DNA from: Margaritispora aquatica
Taxonomy: Eukaryota; Ascomycota; Leotiomycetes; Helotiales; Discinellaceae
Direction of reading: 5' to 3'
Assembly: GCA_007644065.1 (NCBI GenBank)
Contig: VJWN01000011.1
Location: forward strand, 992,001 to 1,056,000
Length of the DNA: 64,000 nt
How positions within the stretch are numbered: position 1 is the stretch's first letter; each line of letters starts with the position of its first letter. This document shows positions 45,761-56,319 of the stretch, in pieces. Below the pieces are notes generated by a model. It saw only the letters and a list, made by a program, of their open reading frames with translations, ran no database searches and was not told where the DNA came from. Both the position numbers and the translations under genes were made by a program.

Positions 45761-47517
45761 ATGGCTTGGTGGGATAGATGGAGTGCGTGCAGGAATTTTT
45801 CTTTTCTTGTTCAACTTAAGGTGTTGGAATGGAAGTGTCGAGACTTTTGGGGTATGTTTTTTGTCATTGTTGTGGTTGTGGTTGGCTTTGGCTTTGATGT
45901 GTGGGGTTGGGGATTGGGGTTGATGATAGACTGGCAGCTACCTTACCTTATAGATAGGTAAATATCATAGGATAGGCACTTCTTTCGAGTGGTTGATTGG
46001 ACATTGGTGATGGTTTTCTTGTTTACTCGTAGGAGAGCTTGAGGTATGATCTTCTAAATTGCCCTTTTCTGAGCTACGCAGGTACGGAGGGACGGTGCTG
46101 AGGTAAGGTAGGTATGTGAGGTGGTCGTAGGGACAGTTAATTAAACGCAGATAGATAGGTGTTAATTTCATGGATGTAACAACTATCTAGGAGATAGAAG
46201 ATATCTAAGGTATGTAAGAAAGTCAGAGATTTTGCTGGCTGTTGAGTAGGTAGGTAGGTAGTTGGATAAGCTACGTATGTACTTGGTACAACTGGACTAC
46301 CAGTTTTTGACGTATGCGAAGTGGCGAAGTAGTGTCGTGTGCATGGTTTTGAAGGGAATAGATACAAGACGTGGAACTTGGAGATAGATCTGAGTATGGA
46401 TATGCTTAATAAATGTGTGAAACTTGGTTTTGTGGGATGAAAATCATGAAGAGAAGTATGGTTGGTAATGTAATGGTCTGCCTTGAACAGCCGTGCGAAG
46501 TGTAAGTTTGAGACTTTGATGGAATGGTAGCTGCTCACCAAGTACGGTCATTGTAGTACGGTGGAATGAAAGTTTAGCGGATAACTATAAAAACTTTATG
46601 TCAGTGGGAGTAGAACATGGCTTGGATGCATATATGTTGCAGTGTCAAAGAGGCATGCCTTACCCGAAGACCAGTTCTACTCACTGGGGAATTGTCTAAC
46701 ACATCAACGTTCTAAGGACATGGACTAACGCATTGTTCTTCTGGTCCCGATTTGAGAATGCGAGATATTTGAAGTTCAAGATCTAACTAGGTCGCTTTGC
46801 TCAATGGCTGTGGTGTGCCTATTGAGAGAGGCGGATGGATTCTGCATCCCCTGAATTTCATGATGTTTTGTTTGGTGTCTCCATATGATTCGGAGAGAAT
46901 TTTACCTATGATTAGGGTATCTTGCCATATAGTTGAAACCTACGTCTCAGCTTTATAGAGATCTTGCAGTTTGTGGCTGTGAAGTGGTGAGCTCTAGTGT
47001 AGATATGTAGACTGTTTGCATGCTGGTCGAGGACTTCATGTTCGTTGCTCGAGATTAGTATTTGGCATAGCAGGATGACATTGGAAGAGGAACACAACTT
47101 AGACAGAGCTTCTTTGCTCTATACATTTTGGCCTTAGTTTGAAAGTGTGATATGCATGTCTTAGGTGAAGTTGACTGTTGTTCACCTTATCGATATTTGG
47201 GAAATATAAAAAAGAGCCAAAGATTAAATCACACAGGTGTAGAAAGATAGAAGATTATTTAAGCATTTAGGATAAGTTAATCTAGTATATTATCTCCTAT
47301 GTTGTGAGAATTCATGAAGTCGAGATTAGAAATTTTGGAGGTCCATGCAAGCTCAAAATTGTGGGTCCTTGGAACCTTGGGTGGATGGTCTGGTCTCCCG
47401 TCGGAAACGAAAGGGAAAGTGATTTCTCTCTGTCTCTCCTAAAATAAATTCACATAACTAACTCACACCACGAACAAACAAGTCATCGAAGCCTCCTTTA
47501 AGAGCGGAGGATATAAA

Positions 47518-47916
47518 TCATTTCTTCCTCGAGTTTTTGGAGTTTCTGGTAAGTAAATCTTCTCGATGGAGGTGGCTGGGATCCACGGAAGTGGACACTG
47601 ACTGAAATTCATCGAGCAGAGACAAAAGACAGTTTTTCTCAGCCTCATCAACCACCTGTTGTACCAGATCTCTATCGATTTGGGCATTCACTTTCCATCC
47701 ATCAAGGAACGAAATCAACTCATTGTAGCTGATACCTACAATAGCTATTGTTGATTATCATTCCATTACCATTTACATTTCATTCCTATTGTGCTTTTGC
47801 CAAAGGTTCGAGACCCACAATTATATCGGCCAATAAAAGGGCTCGCTACGGATTTTGTCCTCTCACCTCAATATCAAGCTGGCGACAACTTCATCTTCAA
47901 CCACTTCGACTACCAT
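47518..47916 (-). CDS. Small hypothetical protein, 2 exons, N-terminus uncertain
   Basis: Proposed exons 47916-47867 and 47728-47518 give 86 aa (MVVEVVEDEVVASLIL then SYNELISFLDGWKVNAQ...). The intron would be gtgaga...gtatcag, 138 nt, keeping frame across the join. Exon 2 has coding-like codon choice, a regular amphipathic pattern (QIDRDLVQQVVDEAEKNCLL) and a basic C-terminus (NSKNSRKK). No family recognised. An upstream exon is possible because an acceptor-like ggcag lies just before the chosen Met. It is divergent from the large nuclear-protein gene and close to its probable transcription start. Confidence 0.4.
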
Positions 47917-48236
47917 TGTCACATTCGCTGCCTTGGGCACCGACAACGTCGAATGGAACAATCATAAGCAGCTTCTATTGACAGTATTTTAACTTCGCTC
48001 CTCGCCTACAAAACCTTTTGCTACTTCGCAATCGATCACCCTTTCTTCCTTCTTACACCTACTTTTTTCCCTGTCAGTGACAGCACTACAACAGATATTC
48101 CAACACAATCGCAATCGCTCGAGCTTTGCTCCAGCTTTTCACCGAGCACTTGTTATTACATTCCAACTCCTCAAAATATCTACATAATTCTCCTCCATCG
48201 TCTGCCATTTGTTTTTTGCTTTTGCGTCAAGCAATC
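47917..48236. other. 5' leader/promoter of the nuclear-protein gene
   Basis: 320 bp of CT-rich sequence; likely 5' UTR of the gene starting at 48237 and shared promoter with the small gene on the minus strand. Confidence 0.4.
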
Positions 48237-51200
48237 ATGGCTCCACGTCACGGGACAGGTCCACCCGACGACCAACCTCCAGCGACTTATGGCACCAGAT
48301 CCAAGAGAAAGGTTGCTGATATCACGGAAGATGAGCAACTAAACGGTCGCGAATCCAAGAAATCCTCTCCAGTTGCTACTAAAAAGCAGAAGACTGTTGA
48401 ACTAAAATCGTCACCAATTGCCAAGAGACGCACTGGTCGCCAGCGTTCAGTCCCAGTCAAATTCTCAGAATCCTCGCAATCCTCGACACCACAAGACTTA
48501 CCTTCATCCAAGACTGCTTCTCCTAAGGAATCTCAGGATATTACCTTCGATGAACCCAGCGGCAGCTCACAAGAGCCTTTTCAGGAACACTGGGCTGAGC
48601 CATCTCTTGAACCATCTCTTGAACCTGCTTCTTTGGAAGACTCCCACGAGCCATCTCAGGAAAATTTCCAAGAAGATAATTCTGTCCCGCAAGGAGTATG
48701 GACTGAACCACCCGCCATTGAAACTTTACTTCCTCCATCTATTCCTGCCTCTCCTATCAAAACTGGTGGTTTTCGAGGTCGTCCATCAACTCGTGGCCGT
48801 GGTGGTCGTGGTCGTGGAGGTCGTCCACCCAAGAACGCAAGTGGAAGAGCCACTCCTGCGCCAGCTCCAGCAAATGGCATTGTCAAGTCTGGTCGTGGTG
48901 GTGCTCGTGGACGGGCCAAAAAAATGGGTTCTGGCTATCTGAAAGATGTCTCTGACCGCAAGGATCTACTGAAGCATCAATATCGCTCTCTTGTGTCGAT
49001 TTTGAAGCCATCTCTTACTAAACTCAGTGAAGAGTCTTTGAGCAGGACTATGGCAGATCCCCAATACCACAAGACTCTGCCCGAGTACGATGTTGTCATG
49101 GAAGGTCTTGATGAGAGACGAGAGAAGGTTCTGAATCAATTAGACGCCAGAGCAGCATTTGAATTAGAAGCTGCTGAGCGAATGTACAAAGCTAAGAAGG
49201 AGTGCGAAGCGGAAATTTTCTCGGTGAGTTTGCAGTTTTCAGTGACATTGATCCAAACTAATGAGTGAAACAGAATAAAATAGCTGCAATCGATAAGAAA
49301 TTCGGCACCCGAATGCTGGACCAGATGACCTATGTGTATGCTCAGGCCGCTTTCAATCTTCCTCTTGATGAGATTCCTTTCTCCAAAGGTGTAAGTAGTC
49401 TAACTCCCAAATTCTTGATAAGTTTCTAACATGCTTAGGAACATGGTCGTCTCATTAAGCACATCAAGGACTCATCTGACAAGACGGTTCACCCATTTGG
49501 AACAGCTAGGTTCAAAGAGGTAAGTCTTCATCAGCAGATTTTGAGTAACTCGAACTAATTCTTGTTTAGCCAATTATTGCCAAGACCCTTGAAAGTGTAC
49601 AAGGAAATCCTCATTACCAACAAGATCCCAAATATTATCCAACAATTGGAGACACGGAAATTGAACAGCATCCTGCTAACCATTATCTTGCGCTCACCGA
49701 AGAGGGTAAGCGGGCATTTCATGAAAGCGAGAAGAAAGCTTTGGCATCTATGAAAAAGGAGAAAAATCGCAAAAAGGTACTTCAGAGGGATATCCTCTTC
49801 GCTAAGCATCCAGAAGACGAGGATGATGATGAGCTGTTAAACGACGAGGATCTTGCCGCCGAAGAGGCCAGAGAAGCTATCGCGAAGCCATCGTCGCCCG
49901 ATGATGAGGATTATCCTCACGATCCGGCTCCGGAGCAAGCAGAGGATGAACACGGCGTTAGTGTACCTCGCAAACGTGGCCGTGGAAAGGCCGCTGCCCC
50001 AAATAATCGAATCATCACTCCCGCCTGGGTAGGCTTTGATGAACCCGACCCCGAGCTCGAGAATGAGGACAAGGAAGAAGATTGGGACATCGGCCTTCGC
50101 AACCATTACTTCAAACTTGTCAATGGGGAGACGGTTGAAGTTGGGCGCGACGCCAGTGCGAATCCTAGAAATTTTTATGTTCCGCAAGTCGCCAGTAATC
50201 ATAATGCGGCTAAGAACAAGCCCGGGGACCTGGACGAGAATATTGTGAGGCAATACAAGTTACATCCTCGCCTTGGTCTTGGAATCAATGGATCGGTCAA
50301 CCCAGATCAAGATGACCCCAAAAACCCCACCTTCTTGCCCAAGAAGTCCAAATGGAAGCACCCATCCATCGATTATCCGCACACCACATACATTCATGAG
50401 GACCGTGAGGGTAACCGAACCATTAGCTATTCCTGTAAGCTACAGGCATACAGGTGTGCTCTGAGGGAGAATAATCAGCTTATGAAAAAGCTGAAATTTC
50501 GCCGGAAGCTCGTGGCGCACGGAATCTTCCAAGACAGTCGCCCTCTCCCAGCAGCTCTCAATGAACCCGAGGGTGAAATTGCCTCAGAGTTAATGCAAGC
50601 GGTTGACAATGCTGTCATAGATTTGACCAAAGAGCCTGTTCCAGCTTCTCCAATCACGATTGCATCTTCTCCCAGAACTATGACACCGCAGAGAACTGGT
50701 CATTATGACCCTGTGCGTAATTCGTACAGTAACGGAACAGTATATCAATCTATTTATGGTCCGCAACCAAGCAAAAAACAAAGTCAACCATCAGTTTCTC
50801 AACCGTCAACTTCTCAGCCATCAGTTCTCCAGGCATCAGCTTCTCGACCATCGGCTTCTCAGCCAACTTCTCAACCGGCAGCACCGTCGGGTGAAGGAAT
50901 TGAGCTATTGTTGGAGGCCGGCAGAATCAAAGAGGGCGAGGAAAAGGCAATGTCTTCTTCAGACAGGAGAAATGAGCCTTTGCCACCAGCTCCTCAGACA
51001 TTTGGAAGTCCATACTCGCATTTCCCTCAAGGTATGCAAGGACCATCTTCATTACAAGCAGTTATGAATGGTCCAATGCCACATTCGATGATGGCCTCAT
51101 TGCCAGCGTCAATGATGTACGCTGGGCAAGGAATGATGGGAGCTCCACGAGCTATGCCTGCAATGCCTACAATGATGCATACCAATCCTGCGCACCAATT

Positions 51201-51498
51201 GCAACCATACACTATGCCCTACTATCCACACCATAATGGCCTACCACCACCACCTCCACCTCCGTTCTACCAAGGCCCGCCTCCACCTCTGGGCCAGCAA
51301 CCACAGATGCAGCACCAATCTCCACGCCAAGGCCAGGCTCCTGCAACCGGTGGTGGACTGCGTGAGTTGAGACCAGCCGTTGCCAAAGGCAAGAGCCGAG
51401 CTTCACCACAAAAGCCTGCAACAGATACGGGTAAAGCGCCACCGACTGTCTGGAACTCCTATGGCGCACCTCCTCCACCACCAGCCGGATCCAGATAA
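48237..51498 (+). CDS. Large nuclear low-complexity protein with RGG-like region and coiled coil, 4 exons
   Basis: Proposed exons 48237-49223, 49274-49390, 49439-49519, 49570-51498 (1037 aa); introns are 48-50 nt and all junctions phase 0. Regions: basic Ser-rich N-terminus with KRKVADITED and KKQK (nuclear localisation-like); acidic Glu/Pro/Ser repeats (EPSLEPSLEP); Arg/Gly region 178-228 (RGRGGRGRGGRP, RGGARGRAKK), resembling RGG or AT-hook DNA/RNA-binding segments; helical region about 239-345 (LLKHQYRSLVSILKPSLTKL ... FELEAAERMYKAKKECEAEI), similar in layout to Sds3-like histone-deacetylase subunits but not a secure match; acidic segment about 460-520; conserved-looking block with SIDYPHTTYIHEDREGNRTI; SQPS repeats (about 796-833); Met/Pro/Gln-rich end with a poly-Pro run. 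A chromatin-associated role is inference from composition. Confidence 0.75.
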
Positions 51499-52695
51499 AG
51501 GACGAGAATATACATACACATACAAGACTCTTGCATAGCAGAGCACATTGGAGAGCATTACGACGAGAAGAGAAAGTTATCGAACGAAACGTGAGAGATA
51601 TTAATGTTGGATTACGGGGTTCAGACATGCGATTTGTATATTGACTGGCACTTTACGAACTGAAATGAGATATGAATACGGGGCACATTTGAGTCGAGTG
51701 TATCATAGACCTTCGGAGTACTTTTCTCAAGCATGCATAGGGAGCATGGGAGTTGTGGCATCATAAAATCATGGCGGTCTCCGGTAGAGAAGACCTGTAG
51801 GTCAAGGTAGCTTGTTGATGTTGGTTGGTCTTAGGTGATCAGACTCAATGGAGAGCAGATGCCTTTCTCGTGCTGGGACTGCGTACGTTGGTTGAACAAC
51901 AGCGTGCCTAATAGTTTCTCCTAATAAAATCAAATCAAAATAAGCCTGCATTCCATGATCGTGAGATTCGTCAATTCTCGCGTGCAATTTTTATTTTATT
52001 TTAGCATTACTGTCTTCTATGGCAGGGGAAAAGAGGCAATTATCAGGGAAAATAAATAAGCTTCTCTTATAAAATTTGCTACTAATATCATCTGCTTCCT
52101 ATCCTCGTGAAAACCGGTAGATTACACAGCATGAACTCAAACCTGCACTCGCTCCGATGCCATATGCAGGTACAAGTTCACCCCCTCGTTCTTAATTCAC
52201 GGTGAAGAGCTAAGCAAATCCGTGACATGACAAACTGTAGGCTTCAAGAAGCATCCGATCCGAACTCCCTATTGAAACCTGGATTGAAAGTGGCGCAAAG
52301 GCGCAAAGGCGCAGTACCCCAAGTGACTCCCTCTTGGCTCCATGCAAGTATGAGTGATGATGAGCGAGCTCCGGGTGACTCGAATGAAATCCACCTCCAG
52401 CCCAGAAACATCCCTCCGTCCTCCCAAAACCGCCACTTCAGCCTCGTTCGCCTGAGTCATCCTCCCAATTCTAGGTCAAATCCAGTAGCCCACCACCCCT
52501 GCTAGCGTTTCCGTCCAACGCTCACAGTGATTTCATAAGAAAGATCTCTTGCGGCAGAAAAACGGATTGTTAAATCAAACATCTCTATCGCCTTTCACCA
52601 GCATCAAACACTTTCACCTACAACCTTTTCCCTCCCAACCTCAAAACCTACCAAAAAACACCTACACACAACAAGCAAATAATACCAAACCAAAC
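51499..52695. other. Intergenic
   Basis: 1.2 kb between tandem genes. No supported gene; the last 150 bp before TIF6 are C-rich and pyrimidine-rich, as expected of a leader. Confidence 0.5.
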
Positions 52696-53681
52696 ATGGC
52701 GGTCCGCGCACAGTTCGAGAACTCGAATGAGTAAGCAGAGAAATTGCCCCGCGCTGCCCCAAAAACTTACCCCGCGGACGCATATCGAGAAATGGGATGG
52801 GATGGGCGAATGCTAATGCGATGCGTGCGAAATTGTAGGATCGGTGTTTTTTCCACGTTGACGAATTCATACTGTCTGGTCGGACAGGGTGGCAGCGAGA
52901 ACTTCTACAGTGTCTTTGAGGCCGAATTGCAGGATGTCATCCCCATTGTGCGCACATCGATTGGAGGCATGCGAATTATTGGACGTTTGACTGCTGGGTA
53001 TGTGTGTTCTGAAGAGTGGAAAGGAAGGATTAGGTTTGGGAAGAAGGCAAGAATGAAGCTGATTGCGTGAAAAAAGAAACCGGAAAGGTCTATTAGTGCC
53101 CACAGCCACCACGGATCAAGAGCTGCAACATCTGAGAAACAGTCTACCAGACGCCGTTAAGATACAGGTAAACCTCTCTCTCACCTCCCTCTACATAAAC
53201 AAAATAGAATAACACCCCTACCCAGAGAATAGAAGAGCGCCTCTCCGCCCTCGGCAACGTAATCGCCTGCAACGACCACATCGCCCTCGTGCACCCCGAC
53301 CTGGAGCGCGAAACCGAAGAACTGATCGCCGACGTGCTGGGCGTCGAGGTCTTCCGCCAAACCATCGCCGACAACACCCTCGTGGGCTCATACATGGTGC
53401 TCTCCAATCAGGGCGGCATCGTGCACTCCAAGACGTCGATCCAGGACCAAGACGAGCTTTCCAGCCTGCTGCAAGTCCCCCTCGTCGCCGGAACCATCAA
53501 TAGAGGCTCCCAGGTCCTCGGTGCGGGTATGGTAGTGAACGACTGGATGGCAGTGGCGGGCTTGGATACCACGGCGACGGAGCTGAGTGTTATTGAGAGC
53601 ATCTTCAAGTTGGGCGAGGGACAGGGTCCAGGAGCGATCAATACGAATCTCAAGGATACGATGGTCGAGTCTTTCTACTGA
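52696..53681 (+). CDS. tif6: eIF6 / TIF6, 60S ribosome anti-association factor, 4 exons
   Basis: Proposed exons 52696-52730, 52839-52997, 53077-53167, 53226-53681 (246 aa, against 245 for yeast Tif6). It begins [20 protein letters not shown] and continues [19 protein letters not shown], the near-invariant start of the family. The five pentein-like repeats run through to the end: [75 protein letters not shown] and [20 protein letters not shown]. Tif6 binds nascent 60S subunits in the nucleolus and cytoplasm and blocks premature 40S joining; it is released by Efl1 and Sdo1. Exon 1 is only 35 nt. A single conserved essential gene; no oddities. Confidence 0.97.
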
Positions 53682-54300
53682 TCGGTCTTTGTGGGTTTGT
53701 TCTTGCGGTTTAGAAGTTGGGATAGAGCTGTATTGGGGTTGAATGAGCTTGAGTGGAATATCAATCCACTTCAAAGAAAGAGCATGCATGGCTTGGAGTT
53801 CACGGAGAGGAATGATACATTCGATTCGGGTTTTCCGGTGGCGGAGGAACGAAGTACTTTGTGTGTGAAAGGAAGGGGGTGCTCGCAGTAAAGAAAGAGG
53901 ATTTGCTGCTGAGCTTGGTTATGCATCGCGTTCGATAGCCTCAATGCACTCTATTCATCTTCATCTTCATCTTCATCTTCCTTCTTCCCGTGATCCCCTT
54001 CGGTTATCTGCTGTAATACCTAGGTAGTACGCTTTCATGTCCAATTTACAGTACGCTACCTTCGTCCTCTCAAATGTGTTATTCTAGGAAATCGATCAAG
54101 AATGGTGCTCCATGATCTACAGCTGATCCAGCCAAGCCCATCCAAATCGAGAATATCAGTGTATTTCTTCACGTTCCAATCCCGCGCTAAAATTCCGATA
54201 TATCCACCAACATATTACCCCCAATAAAAAGGAGTTAGCGCATGCCTTTGATCCTCCAAGGCTATCCAAGCGAAGCAATACTCCAAACCATGCATCAAGC
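53682..54300. other. Convergent 3' spacer
   Basis: 620 bp between TIF6 and the third 2EXR gene. It contains a TCTTCA hexamer repeat at 53955-53981. No gene seen. Confidence 0.5.
53955..53981. repeat. (TCTTCA)n short repeat
   Basis: About four tandem hexamers. Confidence 0.75.
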
Positions 54301-55788
54301 TCAAGCAATCCCAGGATCCTTCTCGCGCCCCCTGTAATCAACCACCACGAGTTCCATGCGCGGAGATCTGTATACATCTAAACTAATGCCATGGTGCCTC
54401 AATCGCTCAAACTCGCCCTGAAGAACCCTCATGACCTTGTCCGTGTACATCAGCTCGGCGCCCGCTTCGGCCCAGGACAGGAAGCGAGTCTCGCTCGGTT
54501 TGCTGTACACGAAGTCATTGTACACGTATGAGGAGTTGTCGAGGGTCCGGTTGTCGCTAGATTCGCAGGTCTGGGAGGCGTGCTTCCGGTATGGCACGAC
54601 GATGTACAGCGTATCTAGCGACCCAAACAAAACATCCAGGGAGGGTATCATGACGTTGATGAAACCCGAAGTAGCTTCCTCGGCCCAGTGCTTCAGATAC
54701 GTGTGACGGCCCCGTCGCCAATCGCGGTGCGGCCAAAGTTCATCTTCTGCGCGAAATTGGAAGTTGAATGGCGCTAGCGAGAGGTTGGTGGCGATCTAGC
54801 CAAACTGCTGCCAAATCGCGCTTACTTTCGTTTCGCCCTTGGCACGTATCGTGGCGTAGTCTGGCTCAATTTCAAAGTACATGGGATCTTGCGCTCCTCG
54901 AATTACAAACTTCTGCAGGCTGAAATATTCTTTCGTTTCGGGAGGAGCGGTTGTAGGGAGCGAATTGAACCACTTGAACTGATGCTGCTCTGAATCTAAC
55001 TTGGTAGATCTGTCACGAGATTGAAGCTGCAGCTTATTTGGCCGTATCGAGGTCTCGCCCTCAACTTGGATATAGAGGATGTCTCGATCGCGAAATAAGA
55101 TGACACCCGTTTCTTTTTCCACGTCATGAAAGACGCTGCCGTGCTGCTTGATAATGTGATATTCCCTGATGGCCTTTTCTTCCTTGGTATCTTGAATGTC
55201 CGTACTTCCATGACCTTTGGGTATTTGAGCAATTGATCCATTGGAATCACCAAATTGAACACTTTGGTCTAAGGCTTCCTCTCCACTGTCGACCCTTTCC
55301 TGGTTATCAGAATCAGTTGGGCTGTCGTTTTTGTTCAGAACCTTTGTACGGGACTCGAGCGATTCTAGATATCTTCACAGTACAGTGTACGTTAGAAGTA
55401 GACCTTCGAGGCTTGGGCTGATAAATCCAGGAAATACTTACCTGATCGTTTCAGAAAATGCTTCCACTGACGCTTCACTTACTCGGGGCGAGAATAGTGA
55501 GTACTGCGTGTCTTGGTATCGGAGTCTAATAATGGCAGGCTGTAAGACGGACGGAGTAAAGTACCTCCAAATCTGGACTCGAATTTCAGTTGGCAGCTTT
55601 TGGAATTTCGTGAAGATTAGCTCTTTTGCTTGGGCAGAGCTCTCGTGGTTGCTAAGTGGAGTTTCCTGATAAACACATCAGCGAGGCGTTCTGCTATCAT
55701 CTTAAACAAGCGGATAATGAGATACATCAGTTGTTGTCGTTGAAATGCCTGTACCTGCTCCTGCTCCTGATGTCGTCATCTTGTGCAT
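54301..55788 (-). CDS. 2EXR domain protein (copy 3), interrupted by in-frame TAG or 30-nt intron
   Basis: Exons on the minus strand: 55788-55726, 55665-55442, then one long open frame from 55372. Introns are 60 and 69 nt, with frame and splice ends agreeing. Exon 2 encodes IFTKFQKLPTEIRVQIWRYF, a clear 2EXR core, followed by IIRLRYQDTQYSLFSPR. In exon 3 the frame meets TAG at 54798-54796, giving 287 aa, but then stays open in the same frame for 164 more codons to TGA at 54303-54301. This second part (IATNLSLAPFNFQF, DELWPHRDWRRG, SLDTLYIVVPYRKH) looks protein-like. The interval 54825-54796 starts gtaagc and ends ggctag, so removal of 30 nt would restore 442 aa, yet that is shorter than usual fungal introns. 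Either a nonsense mutation or a very short intron. Function unknown. Confidence 0.6.
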
Positions 55789-56319
55789 ATTGGGGAGTTA
55801 TCTATCTGGTAGAGCTGATATGTGGAAGGAAGATTTGTGGAGCGAAATATGCAAATTACAGTACATAGGCAAGAGGTAGCAACATTGCCAATGAATCCTG
55901 ATGTACTGTCGATATCTGAAGTTTTTGAAAGCAATGGCGTGAAGGAAACGGAAGAATCTCAGAAACGGTGGAGAAGGATGGACGTTAAACTAGAGCGAAA
56001 CGGTAGCTTCGAACTCTTTCCTCAGTTGGAATGAATCACGAATCTCAGATTCCTAAAGAATTTGGTTACGATATGAGAAGCTGTAACTTTGAAGAGAAGT
56101 TTGAATTGAGATGTTTAATATAGTACCTAACTAGGTAGTACTAGATCTTCCAAGGAGGTTGGCCAAAATAAGCACAAGTCACATGATTAACTCGTGACCG
56201 CAATAGCGTGACTTTCCGTCTTGGGTTCATGGATTTCCAATGGCGCTCACTCTTTTTCAACAACACATAAATCAACACTTCACTAACATCCGAGAGTGAC
56301 AGGTCTTTGAATTCACACT
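55789..56319. other. Divergent promoter region
   Basis: 531 bp shared by the third 2EXR gene (-) and the Swi5-domain gene (+). It may include part of the 5' leader of either. No gene accepted. Confidence 0.45.

Larger units (their letters stand above)
44856..47517. other. 2.7-kb gene-poor spacer
   Basis: No supported gene. It holds a GATCAC repeat (45091-45114), GT/TG-rich DNA around 45480-45920 including a GGGCTGGT array, and GGTA tetramers near 46246-46262. The right third is AT-rich. Confidence 0.5.
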
